A program made the translations under genes and the position numbers. Below, piece by piece: positions 1 to 7,351 of a DNA stretch of 49,081 bases; within the stretch, counting starts at the first letter, position 1, and each line of letters begins with the position of its first letter. The notes beneath the pieces were generated by a model. It ran no database searches. It was not told the DNA's origin and saw nothing but the letters and a program-made list of their open reading frames with translations. Origin of the DNA: Magnetococcales bacterium (lineage in GTDB: Bacteria; Pseudomonadota; Magnetococcia; Magnetococcales; UBA8363). The DNA is taken from NCBI GenBank assembly GCA_015228815.1, contig JADGCV010000033.1, positions 1 to 49,081 on the forward strand, read 5' to 3'.

Positions 1-77
1 TGCCGATATCAAGACCGGACCGAAGGGACGCGCCATCGTGACCGGCGGGGAAGGAACGGCAACCCGTTGTATGGGAC
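1..77. repeat. 77-bp exact inverted copy of integrase segment at window edge
   Basis: Bases 1-77 are identical to the reverse complement of 4909-4985, inside the integrase gene. The identity stops exactly after base 77: the next base is a here, while the integrase counterpart is t. A match that begins at the first base of the window and has exactly a common assembler k-mer length suggests a contig-end overlap in an assembly graph. A real short inverted duplication cannot be excluded from sequence alone. Confidence 0.9.
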
Positions 78-1486
78 ACCCGGTTTTGCAAACGACGCTG
101 GTGATCCTCCATGCTGACGTAAAGAGCGTCTCCCCGCTCGGCCCACAACGAGCCGAGCGCATTTTGGCCGTAGGCGACAGACAGACCCAGGTGAAGCGCC
201 AGCCAGGACTTGCCGACCTTCGGCTTGCCCGCCAGGATGAAAACACCTTGCGGCAACAGGTCACGCACCGTCCAGGAAACCGGGTCGAAGTGCTGTGCCA
301 TCAGGTCCGACATGCTGAAGGTGGCTGGTGCTTTCTCCTGGTTGGCAGCCTGTTGGCTCGGCCCAGGATCGGCCTCCACTTTCCGCGCCTTGGAGATACA
401 CTCCTTGACCGCCTCCGACCCATGAAGCCGCGCTAAATCGTTGAAATCGTTGGCTCCATCTGGCCGATCCGGTCCGAAGTCCGGGACGGCCAACCGTGCG
501 CCGATGGCCCGTGCCGCTTCGGTGGCGAGCCTGTCGGGTTCCCCCGTGGTTTTATCCAGGTCGGCCAGGAGGACGATTCTTGCTTCCGGATCGTGCCTTC
601 TCATATTTTTTGCGACAGCCAGGAGGTTGCCATTCGAGAAGGTTGCCACCCCAATCGCTCCAGGAACGGCCTGCGCCGCGCTTAACACCGTGGCAACCCC
701 TTCCCCCACCGCGAAGACAAGCCCCGGCAAATCGCCCTCTGGAAGGACTTGTGTGGCCCAATACCCGCCCGCTTTCCGGCCCCCCGCCAGGGAAGACTTT
801 CGACCTTCACCGTCGATCATCTCGATGGAAGCCAAAACGCCATCCGCCTTGATCGGGACGACCAGGATCCGGTTACCTTGAAGCGGTCCGGACTTGCCCC
901 TCGGCGAGTAACCGATGATCCGCTTCAGTTCGGAAAGGGAAATTTCCTGCAAAGTTTGAGTGGAAGAGACGGATTTCCGAACCAGGTAAGGATTGTCGTC
1001 CGCCGCCGGGTCTGCTCCGTCCAAAATCAAACGAGCCATTTCGGCTGCCTGCCGGTGGCGGTCGGCATCTCCCTGGGGAAGGGCCGCTTTGCCCGGCCGC
1101 GCCCCGGTGATCGGGCGTAGTCTTTCGGCCTCGTTTCCGGCCCCACGCCACCCGACATTCCGCGCCATGCGGAAAAGGGTTTTGATCGTGATGCCGCCAT
1201 CTGGTTTGATCGAACGCCACACGTCGCGGGTATCCGCCGGGTTGTAGGACGCCCCATTGGAAGACCAGGAATCGAAAACTTGAAAGCCTTCGTCTCCAAG
1301 CCCGGCTTTCAGAGCCATGCCGATCCGCACCCACTCGTCCCGGTCAACATTTGGCGTCAAAGCGGATAAGGCGCTTTTGATTTCTTCCAGGGAAGATTTT
1401 TGATCGTGCTGTGTTTTTGCGGTAGTATGGGGCCTGAAATTGTTTTGATTGCCCGCTGCCCCCAGAGGGCTTTTTTGTGGGTTCAT
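1..1486 (-). CDS. Primase-helicase (PriCT-2 / Toprim / RecA-like ATPase), 3' end cut by window edge
   Basis: A continuous open frame runs from an ATG at 1486 to the window edge, about 495 codons with no stop. Residues about 35-115 look like a PriCT-2 domain (WVRIGMALKAG, then DVWRSIKPDGGITIKTLF). Residues about 255-355 form a Toprim domain, with the acidic motif in AVGEGVATVLSA and the D-x-D in LLADLD. After residue about 400 comes a RepA/AAA_25-type ATPase with Walker A in GKPKVGKSW and a Walker B-like ALYVSMED. Family knowledge: such proteins start replication of phages, satellites and integrative elements. Natural coding ends at base 78; the last 25 or so codons are read out of frame through the integrase copy at 1-77, so the true C-terminus lies elsewhere. 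The gene follows the AlpA-like gene by 11 bp in the same direction. Confidence 0.85.
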   Translation of the reverse strand, partial: MNPQKSPLGAAGNQNNFRPHTTAKTQHDQKSSLEEIKSALSALTPNVDRDEWVRIGMALKAGLGDEGFQVFDSWSSNGASYNPADTRDVWRSIKPDGGITIKTLFRMARNVGWRGAGNEAERLRPITGARPGKAALPQGDADRHRQAAEMARLILDGADPAADDNPYLVRKSVSSTQTLQEISLSELKRIIGYSPRGKSGPLQGNRILVVPIKADGVLASIEMIDGEGRKSSLAGGRKAGGYWATQVLPEGDLPGLVFAVGEGVATVLSAAQAVPGAIGVATFSNGNLLAVAKNMRRHDPEARIVLLADLDKTTGEPDRLATEAARAIGARLAVPDFGPDRPDGANDFNDLARLHGSEAVKECISKARKVEADPGPSQQAANQEKAPATFSMSDLMAQHFDPVSWTVRDLLPQGVFILAGKPKVGKSWLALHLGLSVAYGQNALGSLWAERGDALYVSMEDHQRRLQNRVSHTTGCRSFPAGHDGASLRSGLDIG

Positions 1487-1497
1487 GGCGGCCCCGC

Positions 1498-1803
1498 TCA
1501 ACCAGCCACCTGAAGCCGCTTCGGTGGTCTGCCACGCCGCTTGCCGGACGGGGTGGTTCCGCTCGTTGCTGGTTGTGACGGAATGTTTGCCGCCAGACGC
1601 GAACGCAAGCTGTCGGCCTCAGACGTGCTTCCAACCAACCGCGCCGTCGCCCATTCGTGCAAACTGGATGTCGGGTAGAGAACACGCGATCCCAGCTTGC
1701 AAAACTTCGGCCCCTGTCCAAGAAGGCGATATTTTTCCAGCGTGGACGCGCCAAGACCAAGGAATTCCGCCGCTTTTGCCGTGTTCAACAACATCTCTGT
1801 CAT
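1498..1803 (-). CDS. AlpA/excisionase-like helix-turn-helix protein
   Basis: A 101-residue protein. Residues 4-60 (MLLNTAKAAEFLGLGASTLEKYR, then RVLYPTSSLHEW) form a MerR/excisionase-type HTH_17 domain of the AlpA family. The C-terminus is basic (SGKRRGRPPKRLQ), with an AT-hook-like RGRPPK. Such proteins act as excisionases or activators of integrase genes in phage satellites and genomic islands. The start at 1803 has a good ribosome site (ggagaag) about 4 bases upstream. It lies 11 bp before the primase-helicase gene, so the two are probably co-transcribed as the replication/excision module of the element. The DNA-binding role is well supported; the exact partner is inferred. Confidence 0.8.
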   Translation of the reverse strand: MTEMLLNTAKAAEFLGLGASTLEKYRLLGQGPKFCKLGSRVLYPTSSLHEWATARLVGSTSEADSLRSRLAANIPSQPATSGTTPSGKRRGRPPKRLQVAG

Positions 1804-1861
1804 TTTTCTTCTCCTGTCGTAAGAACGATGGCTGCCGGGGGATCAGTCCGAAAGCCGAAAA

Positions 1862-1873
1862 CGTTACGTAACG
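1862..1873. promoter_or_regulatory. 12-bp palindrome upstream of the AlpA-like gene
   Basis: The palindrome CGTTACGTAACG lies 59 bp upstream of the AlpA-like start, in the AT-rich gap 1804-1926 that should hold its promoter. It could be an operator for the element's own regulator. This is inferred from symmetry and position only. Confidence 0.3.
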
Positions 1874-1926
1874 CTGGAGAACATGTAGCTTGAGAAAAAA
1901 AACAGTTTCAACTACCCGAAATGTCC

Positions 1927-2640
1927 TCAGACACGATTATTTCGGGGGAAGGATGGGTGTGTGTTTTTCAATTCGCGGTAAAGATTACGCAAGGCGTTTT
2001 CGATGGTTTTCGGGGTAGGCGTTTGTTTGCCGGGGAACTGTACCTCTGCCCATTCGGACAGGTAGCGAGCCTCTCCCTCCAGGGTAAGAATCATTTCTTT
2101 ACACTTGGCACGACGTTCCATCTCTTGTTTAACAGCGGCTATCAGGGAGCGGCGGCCCGGAAAGGAGGCGCCAGTTTCCGGGGGCGTCATCGGTGGAGGG
2201 GAGGTTATGAGTGAGAATACCAATCCAGCATAAAGAATATTTTTCTGGTAATCATATACTGCATTCTTTTCGTAATCGATGTTGGAGAAGGCCCATACGG
2301 AAGGAGGGATCATTTCACGTTCTTTACTTTGAGGGTTGGGAAACCCATACCCTACAATGTCACATCCACTCGTCAGAACGTTTCTCAATAACGAATATCC
2401 CTGATTTAGAATTTCATTCCTTAGATCATTCATTATCCCGATATTTGCCTGATGTCGTTTTTCCTCTTCCAGGGTATACCCTTCATAATGTAATGAATCG
2501 ATATGGAAGCAGTCTTCTATGTATATTCCTTCCTCAGCGCGATTCATTTTCTCACCCAATGTTGTTCCATCCACAAGTTTGGAAGCATTGAGTAGAGAAT
2601 TCAACAGATCGTTCACTGTTGGCCATTCGGGTTTGGTCAC
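1927..2640 (-). CDS. Hypothetical protein of the island (237 aa)
   Basis: I do not recognise this 237-residue protein. The likely start is GTG at 2640, with aagggg just upstream. The first 150 residues are rich in Asn, Asp, Glu and Tyr and come from AT-rich DNA unlike the neighbours. The C-terminal 90 residues are charged and helical, and end in a segment around KTIENALRNLYREL. My impression is that such tails occur in other island-encoded proteins, but I cannot check this. There is no signal peptide or membrane segment. It lies between the HigBA module and the AlpA-like gene on the same strand. The base composition suggests recent acquisition. No function is proposed. Confidence 0.55.
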   Translation of the reverse strand: MTKPEWPTVNDLLNSLLNASKLVDGTTLGEKMNRAEEGIYIEDCFHIDSLHYEGYTLEEEKRHQANIGIMNDLRNEILNQGYSLLRNVLTSGCDIVGYGFPNPQSKEREMIPPSVWAFSNIDYEKNAVYDYQKNILYAGLVFSLITSPPPMTPPETGASFPGRRSLIAAVKQEMERRAKCKEMILTLEGEARYLSEWAEVQFPGKQTPTPKTIENALRNLYRELKNTHPSFPRNNRV

Positions 2641-2662
2641 GGCATTACCCCTTCTGGAAGGT

Positions 2663-2726
2663 AACCCGGCCAGGGGGTGAAGGATTCCCCTTTTTCCGCC
2701 GTCGCGGTAGACTGGGTGTCTCGTTA
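2663..2726. repeat. Diverged third copy of the island repeat, after higBA
   Basis: This segment shares ccggccagggggtgaa and the later ttttccg and gggtgt tracts with the two 82-bp repeats at 3354-3435 and 5094-5175, with small indels and substitutions. As in the copy at 3354-3435, the stop codon of the minus-strand antitoxin gene (tta, 2724-2726) sits at the repeat edge. Confidence 0.6.
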
Positions 2727-3011
2727 AGCGGTCAGCGCGCAGACATCCCGCTCTATCTCATTGCCGATCTTCTGTAACACCACGGAAAGGTCATACTGTG
2801 TCTGCATATTTAGCCAGAACTCCGGCGTTGTACCGAAAAACCGGGCCAGACGGATGGCGGTATCGGCAGTGATTCCACGCTGTCCGTGAATGATGGCCCC
2901 GATGCGCGTTGTTGGAACCCGCAAACGCATGGCCAGCGCATTGGCATTCAGATTGTGGGGAACCATAAATTCTTCACGCAGTACCTCCCCAGGATGAGTT
3001 TTGATTCTCAT
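2724..3011 (-). CDS. higA: HigA-family antitoxin (XRE HTH)
   Basis: A 95-residue protein typical of HigA antitoxins. It starts MRIKTHPGEVLREEFM, continues with an XRE helix-turn-helix at about residues 20-70 (ALAMRLRVPTTRIGAIIHGQ, RGITADTAIRLARFF) and has the family signature TPEFWLNMQTQYDL. It would neutralise HigB and repress its own operon. The start overlaps the higB stop in an ATGA (3008-3011), so translation is coupled. The toxin-first order is standard for HigBA. Confidence 0.93.
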   Translation of the reverse strand: MRIKTHPGEVLREEFMVPHNLNANALAMRLRVPTTRIGAIIHGQRGITADTAIRLARFFGTTPEFWLNMQTQYDLSVVLQKIGNEIERDVCALTA

Positions 3012-3298
3012 GGCTTACCTCCGTGGTAGTCCACAATCTCGACATTGAAGGCGTGGCCATCACGCCATTCGAAACAGATGCGGAATTGATCGTTGATGCG
3101 GATGCTGAACTGCCCTCGTCTATCCCCCTTCAGAGCCTCCAGGCGATTGTTCGGCGGTTGCCGCAAATCCTCCAGGGAGTGCGCAGAGGCCAACATGTCC
3201 AGCTTGCGCAACGCTACCTTGCGGACGGCTTCAAACCGTGCTACGTGATCGCCGTCGTTGAACTGCTCAGTCGGTTTGCCCCGGAAGCTCTTTATCAT
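3008..3298 (-). CDS. higB: HigB-family toxin (RelE superfamily mRNA interferase)
   Basis: A 96-residue toxin: MIKSFRGKPTEQFN at the start, a central LEALKGDRRGQFSIRINDQFR and FEWRDGHAFNVEIVDYH at the end match the HigB/plasmid-killer fold. RelE-superfamily toxins cleave mRNA at the ribosome. I chose the ATG at 3298 because HigB proteins begin MIKSF; an in-frame TTG five codons upstream is less likely. The gene overlaps higA by 4 bp. Bases 3299-3353 should contain the promoter, although I see no clear operator palindrome there. Confidence 0.92.
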   Translation of the reverse strand: MIKSFRGKPTEQFNDGDHVARFEAVRKVALRKLDMLASAHSLEDLRQPPNNRLEALKGDRRGQFSIRINDQFRICFEWRDGHAFNVEIVDYHGGKP

Positions 3299-3353
3299 AC
3301 GCTTACCGTACAACGCTGCTCAATCAACAGCAAGCGCAAACTGAATTCACCCT

Positions 3354-3435
3354 CGGCTTGCTTTCCGGCCAGGGGGTGAAAGGTGTCCCCTTTTCCGTTG
3401 GCCGACGTAGGCCGGGCGTTCGGTGGGCTTACCTC
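3354..3435. repeat. 82-bp direct repeat, copy A
   Basis: Identical to 5094-5175 except for one base (3422 g, 5162 a). Its interior can form a stem-loop with outer arms CGGCCA and TGGCCG around an inner GGGG/CCCC and AAAGG/CCTTT pairing. The minus-strand mqsA-like stop codon (3429-3431) lies inside the repeat end. The two copies flank the mqsRA-integrase block as direct repeats 1740 bp apart. Confidence 0.9.
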
Positions 3436-3869
3436 AAGGCAAGCGCCGGTTCGTGATCCATGACACGGGGTTCATCCCGCAGCAAAGCCAGTTGTCCGGG
3501 ATTGGCTTCCAGCAGTCGCAGCAGATTGGAAACGGCACGACTTACCAGAACGTCTCCCTGTTCATATTTGTGGAAGGCGTTGGGACCGCCACCGATCATC
3601 TGACTTGCCTTGCGTTGCGACAGCCCCAATTTTTCCCGAATGGCCCGAATGCGTGCAGGTTCAAGCAAACCCTCAGCGCGAGCCTTCAGGAGATTCAAGG
3701 CGCGGTCGGAAACGTTCATGTCCTTGCCGGAATGGACACTCTCACCGCATGCGCAATACCACCCTGGCAGGTCCAGCGAGATGGACTGCTCCTTGTAGCT
3801 CAACGCCACCGGGCGTGACGCTCTGGTCATGCTCTGTCCGCATTCGTGACATTTCATCAAGTCGTTCAT
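3429..3869 (-). CDS. mqsA: MqsA-like antitoxin (YgiT zinc finger plus XRE HTH)
   Basis: A 146-residue protein. The N-terminal zinc-binding half has CxxC pairs at KCHECG and YCACGE. The C-terminal HTH half starts near residue 75 (IRAIREKLGLSQRKASQMI, GGGPNAFHKYEQGD). This is the architecture of MqsA, which binds MqsR through its zinc domain and operator DNA through its HTH. The start overlaps the toxin stop by 4 bp (3866-3869). The stop codon lies inside the 82-bp repeat. The HTH is followed by a tail rich in Leu and Arg. Identification is strong at family level. Confidence 0.9.
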   Translation of the reverse strand: MNDLMKCHECGQSMTRASRPVALSYKEQSISLDLPGWYCACGESVHSGKDMNVSDRALNLLKARAEGLLEPARIRAIREKLGLSQRKASQMIGGGPNAFHKYEQGDVLVSRAVSNLLRLLEANPGQLALLRDEPRVMDHEPALALR

Positions 3870-4177
3870 TTGTTTCGCTCCTTGAAGGAGAGCAACCGGA
3901 ATTCCGTTACCACGTCGGCAGTGAATTTCAGGTAGACCACCACAGCGCCACGGGGAACATGGTAGACATCCTGCCAGGTCCGATAATCCGTGTGGGATGT
4001 CATGGATTTCACAAAATGTCTGCGCTTCATGGTCTGGATGGTGGCCACGATTTCATCCCGTCCGCATCCCATGGCCGCCGCCGTCCGCAAGGCGGTTCCG
4101 GTCACGCTCAAACGCCCCGCCATGGCGAATACCCTTTTGAAGGCATCCAAATCATAGGTGGGGGTTCGTTTGTCCAT
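3866..4177 (-). CDS. mqsR: MqsR-like toxin (mRNA interferase)
   Basis: A 103-residue protein closely matching the MqsR pattern: MDKRTPTYDLDAFKRV at the start, then MKRRHFVKSMTSHTDYRTWQ, DVYHVP, and the end VVTEFRLLSFKER. MqsR is a ribosome-independent RNase that cuts mRNA at GC-containing triplets. The toxin precedes the antitoxin, as is usual for this family. A perfect short palindrome lies 13-28 bp upstream of the start. The pair occupies most of the space between the two 82-bp repeats, next to the integrase, so it may stabilise the island. Confidence 0.92.
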   Translation of the reverse strand: MDKRTPTYDLDAFKRVFAMAGRLSVTGTALRTAAAMGCGRDEIVATIQTMKRRHFVKSMTSHTDYRTWQDVYHVPRGAVVVYLKFTADVVTEFRLLSFKERNK

Positions 4178-4190
4178 GGGCTTTAAGATA

Positions 4191-4205
4191 CAACCATTAT
4201 GGTTG
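4191..4205. promoter_or_regulatory. Probable MqsA operator palindrome
   Basis: CAACCATTATGGTTG is an inverted repeat (CAACC/GGTTG) just upstream of the toxin start. Known MqsA operators have the form AACCT-N3-4-AGGTT, so an AACC/GGTT palindrome directly ahead of mqsRA fits autorepression. The site lies between the mqsR start (4177) and the integrase stop (4211). Confidence 0.7.
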
Positions 4206-4210
4206 CATAG

Positions 4211-5074
4211 CTATAGGGGTTGCGCTTTTTTGATCAGCACTACATCGGCCTTGGGAGTGCCATTCAATGCGGCGGCAATCTGCCCGGAAATCTTGTCGGC
4301 GGCAATCTTGAGGGGATCGGCGGACAAGTGGGCATATCGGGCGGTCACGGTTGGGGTCTTATGGCCCAGCAATGCGCCCACGATAGGCAACCCCATGCCA
4401 GAGATTACCCCCACCGACGCGAACCCGTGGCGGGTGTCGTGAATGCGCACGTCGGACAACCCGGCCCGTTCCCGGATTTTGCGCCAGATACGCGGAAGCC
4501 CCACCAGGGATTGACCATCGACGGCACCGGGAAAGCAATACGAGTTCCCCTGGATGCGTGGCAGACTGGACAAAAGTTCCAAGGCTGCTGCTCCCAGGTG
4601 GACCACCTTGAATCCGGTCTTGGAGTCGGGCAACCGCAGGCATCCACGCTCGAAATCCACATGGGACCATTCCAGGGTCAAAACCTCCCCCCTCCGCATG
4701 CCGGTCAACAGCAACAACCGAAGCGATGCAATGGCAACCGGGTTCACTCCTTCTTGCTCCATCTCCTGCATGACCTCCCCCAAGCGGGTCAACTCTTCCC
4801 CGGTCAGGAACCGTTCCCGCCGTTGCCCGGCATATTTCCTTACCCCATGCACGGGGTTGTCCTCCCGCAAGCCGCGTTCCACGGCAAAGCTGAAGATGGC
4901 CCCCAGGAGTCCCATACAACGGGTTGCCGTTCCTTCCCCGCCGGTCACGATGGCGCGTCCCTTCGGTCCGGTCTTGATATCGGCAGCCGTCTTGCCCGCA
5001 GCCACGTCGATCATAAACCGTTGCACGTCGGCACGGGTGATTTGATCCATCCGCTTGCGCCCCATCAATGGCAC
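4211..5074 (-). CDS. Tyrosine recombinase/integrase, N-terminally shortened
   Basis: A 287-residue phage-type integrase with the full catalytic set: Arg in TGMRRGEVLTLEW, Lys in DSKTGFK, His-x-x-Arg in HDTRHGF, His in LLGHKTPT and Tyr in TARYAHL. Residues 1-95 give most of the core-binding domain (QITRADVQRFMIDVA). Relatives usually carry about 100 more N-terminal residues including an arm-binding domain. Here integrase-like coding (RRIARHIVPLMG) begins at about 5094, where the 82-bp repeat starts. The same frame stays open through the repeat to a stop near 5190 without family resemblance. GTG at 5074 is the annotated start; the protein may be impaired. It points away from the urea-transporter operon and marks the island's right border. 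Confidence 0.88.
   Translation of the reverse strand: MPLMGRKRMDQITRADVQRFMIDVAAGKTAADIKTGPKGRAIVTGGEGTATRCMGLLGAIFSFAVERGLREDNPVHGVRKYAGQRRERFLTGEELTRLGEVMQEMEQEGVNPVAIASLRLLLLTGMRRGEVLTLEWSHVDFERGCLRLPDSKTGFKVVHLGAAALELLSSLPRIQGNSYCFPGAVDGQSLVGLPRIWRKIRERAGLSDVRIHDTRHGFASVGVISGMGLPIVGALLGHKTPTVTARYAHLSADPLKIAADKISGQIAAALNGTPKADVVLIKKAQPL
4909..4985. repeat. Integrase segment shared in inverted orientation with the window start
   Basis: Reverse complement of bases 1-77, 77 of 77 identical. It lies in the core-binding domain region encoding the TGGEGTATRCMG stretch of the integrase. Confidence 0.9.
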
Positions 5075-5093
5075 GATATGCCGGGCAATCCTC

Positions 5094-5175
5094 CGGCTTG
5101 CTTTCCGGCCAGGGGGTGAAAGGTGTCCCCTTTTCCGTTGGCCGACGTAGGCCGGGCGTTCAGTGGGCTTACCTC
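5094..5175. repeat. 82-bp direct repeat, copy B
   Basis: One mismatch to copy A at 3354-3435. It lies between the stop of the urea-transporter/M23 gene (5198) and the first integrase-like codons, at the island boundary. It may be an attachment-site remnant or a mobile repeat. It lacks the canonical integron attC core motifs. Confidence 0.9.
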
Positions 5176-5197
5176 GATGAGGGTAGGATCATTTCCG

Positions 5198-7351
5198 TCA
5201 ATCGCCAATCTTTTTTTCCCACCCCACGATACCGTGGTCCGATTGCATGCCATGGCGGACGAGCGTTCCCTGCATGGTTTCCCGGGGGGTGACGAGGGAA
5301 AGTCGGAGCCACCCCAGGCTTTCCGACAGGTCGGCTTGGCCGTGACACGACCACAGGCTTTTTCCCATCCAGGTGACCCGATGTTCCACCCGTTGTTCCC
5401 AACAAAGACCGAGGGGCTGCCAGAGGCGGTCGTACAGGCTTTCTTCCTTGAGAAATCCCGGAAACAACCAGTTCAGGGTCCGAAGCCACCACGGCAGGGG
5501 CAACCAGTGGACGGGAATGGAATCGTGCCAATGAATCGCTTCCTCGCATAGCGGCGTCAGGGCAGTCGTCAGCAGCAGGGCGTCAAGGCGGGGGTCGCCC
5601 TTGTCACGTTGGTAGAAGGCAATCAGCGTATCGGTTTGGACAAAGGCGACACGAGTCCGTTGGTTGACGACAAGCCAGGTTTCACCGGCAAGATCGATCG
5701 CGACGGTCATCTTGAGTGGGGCATGACGCCCCGAAAAGGCATAGGTGAAGGAACGACCGACGGCACGGTACAGGGAATGGGCGAGCAGTGGGCCGGGGCG
5801 TGGATGTCCAACGGTGGTTCCTTCCGTGGGGATGTGGTCGAGGCTGTAGCAGGGACTTGGCTCCATGGGGATCAGGGTATGGGTCAGGTGGAAGGGTCGG
5901 GTGGGGTTGCCCAGCCAGGGGCCTGTCTGCACATGCATGTGGAGATGAGGTTGCACCGACCGGCCCGAGTTGCCGCATCGGGCCAGGATCTGGCCCGGGG
6001 TGACGGTCGTCTGGGGGCTGATGGTCAGGCTTCCCTGACGCAGGTGCGAAAGCAGCAGGTGATCGGTTCCCGACAGGGCGATGAGGATGAAATTGCCCCA
6101 ATTGTTGTTGGTGTCCATGGTCCCGGGAGGGGTATCGGGAAGGTCATCGCGGCAGGCGACGACCAGACCGGTCACCGGGGAACAAATGGCTGCGTTGAAG
6201 CAGTGATAATCGGTGCATTGCCGGCCATCCCCCCTGTAGGCCAAACCATCGACGACCTGATGAAAATCGAGGGCATGGCGCCATTCTCCCTGATGGGTAT
6301 GGGCGCCGTCGAATCCCTGGTAGATCTGCCAGGCACCAAAAAAAGGGAGTCGCAGGCCAATGCTCCCCTCGGCGACACCTCGGGCCTCGGCAAGGGCGGT
6401 GGACGCTGCCACCGCCTCGGGAATCCGCGGTGTATCGAGCCAGTAACGGCTCCAAGGTTCGCCTGAAATGGGGCTCAGGGCGACCATGATGAACCAGGTG
6501 GTCGCGACGAAAGGGAGCGACAGGGGCGGCAGTCCCAGGAAATAAAATATATTGAAGGCGGCAAGTGACAGGAGGCCGGCAATGGCCGCACCCATGCCCG
6601 CCACAAGAAAGGGTCGATTTCCGGGGCGGGCGAACACTCCTCCGGTCATCAGGGCTGTCAGCATGGCGGCGGTACTGGCGAGGGACAGCGGCAACGAATA
6701 GGGCGTCACGCCAAAAAGCGCAAGCTCCGTTCGGACGACGACATAAGCCGAAAGAATGATGAGAAACAGACGCCGCGAGGAGAGAAAAATAGCCAATCCT
6801 ACCAGGATTCCACCGACGGGAGTCGGAGAAAAATAGATCTGTCCCGTGGCGATGAGCCAGGAAAGAACCGGGGTGGGCAACCATTGGTAAAGCCAGAGAT
6901 CGACAGGATTGGCCGCAGGGGCAACGGCCCAGGGAAGGGCCAGGGCGCGACCGAAGGCATAGACGGGAAGGCCGGCGAGAAACAGGGGTGCGGACAGAAT
7001 CGGAAGTCCCTTGGGGATGCTGACCAGCGCATGGATCAATCGGCTCGCCAGCGTGGCCAGCAGACCGGAAAGGGTCGCCAGGGCGAAACTTTCCGGAGTC
7101 GCCGCAAAAAAAGTGCCGACCATCAATCCGAGGAGGACACCGTTGACCACATCCAGATCGTAGACCTGATTCGGGAGCGCCAATCCCTTGCGGCAGGACA
7201 GGCTGACGATGCCGCCCCAGAGGCCCAGGATTCCCACCGCCGGGTTGACGAGGGTCGCCGCAACCAGAAGCCAGTGGGCCTCGGGGGATCGGAAATAGAG
7301 AAACGAGCCGTAGGCCTTGAGGAGTGTGTGAAAAAAAGGTCCCAAGATCAC
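5198..7351 (-). CDS. Urea-transporter-like membrane protein fused to an M23 peptidase domain
   Basis: About 717 residues, starting at a GTG (7351) that overlaps the upstream stop as GTGA. The first 340 or so residues are very hydrophobic with about ten membrane segments. They resemble the bacterial UT urea-channel family (LLVAATLVNPAVGILGLWGG, and an internally repeated layout). Residues about 400-560 are an M23-type domain: RHALDFH, then WGNFILI, HLRQGSLTI and the HxH motif in PHLHMHV. The remaining 150 residues are unassigned. M23 enzymes are peptidoglycan endopeptidases, so the domain probably faces the periplasm. It is the last gene of the operon with PqqD, ATP-grasp and PLP-decarboxylase genes, which suggests export or handling of their product. 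The transported substrate is not known. Confidence 0.75.
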   Translation of the reverse strand: MILGPFFHTLLKAYGSFLYFRSPEAHWLLVAATLVNPAVGILGLWGGIVSLSCRKGLALPNQVYDLDVVNGVLLGLMVGTFFAATPESFALATLSGLLATLASRLIHALVSIPKGLPILSAPLFLAGLPVYAFGRALALPWAVAPAANPVDLWLYQWLPTPVLSWLIATGQIYFSPTPVGGILVGLAIFLSSRRLFLIILSAYVVVRTELALFGVTPYSLPLSLASTAAMLTALMTGGVFARPGNRPFLVAGMGAAIAGLLSLAAFNIFYFLGLPPLSLPFVATTWFIMVALSPISGEPWSRYWLDTPRIPEAVAASTALAEARGVAEGSIGLRLPFFGAWQIYQGFDGAHTHQGEWRHALDFHQVVDGLAYRGDGRQCTDYHCFNAAICSPVTGLVVACRDDLPDTPPGTMDTNNNWGNFILIALSGTDHLLLSHLRQGSLTISPQTTVTPGQILARCGNSGRSVQPHLHMHVQTGPWLGNPTRPFHLTHTLIPMEPSPCYSLDHIPTEGTTVGHPRPGPLLAHSLYRAVGRSFTYAFSGRHAPLKMTVAIDLAGETWLVVNQRTRVAFVQTDTLIAFYQRDKGDPRLDALLLTTALTPLCEEAIHWHDSIPVHWLPLPWWLRTLNWLFPGFLKEESLYDRLWQPLGLCWEQRVEHRVTWMGKSLWSCHGQADLSESLGWLRLSLVTPRETMQGTLVRHGMQSDHGIVGWEKKIGD

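Noticed and set aside
38-1120. Several plus-strand open frames of 70-150 codons
   Set aside because: They lie opposite the continuous minus-strand primase-helicase frame with recognisable domains and have no motifs of their own.
3354-3435. Interpretation of the 82-bp repeat as an integron attC site
   Set aside because: The stem-loop and stop-codon position resemble a cassette, but the RYYYAAC/GTTRRRY core sites are absent and the nearby integrase is phage-type, not IntI.
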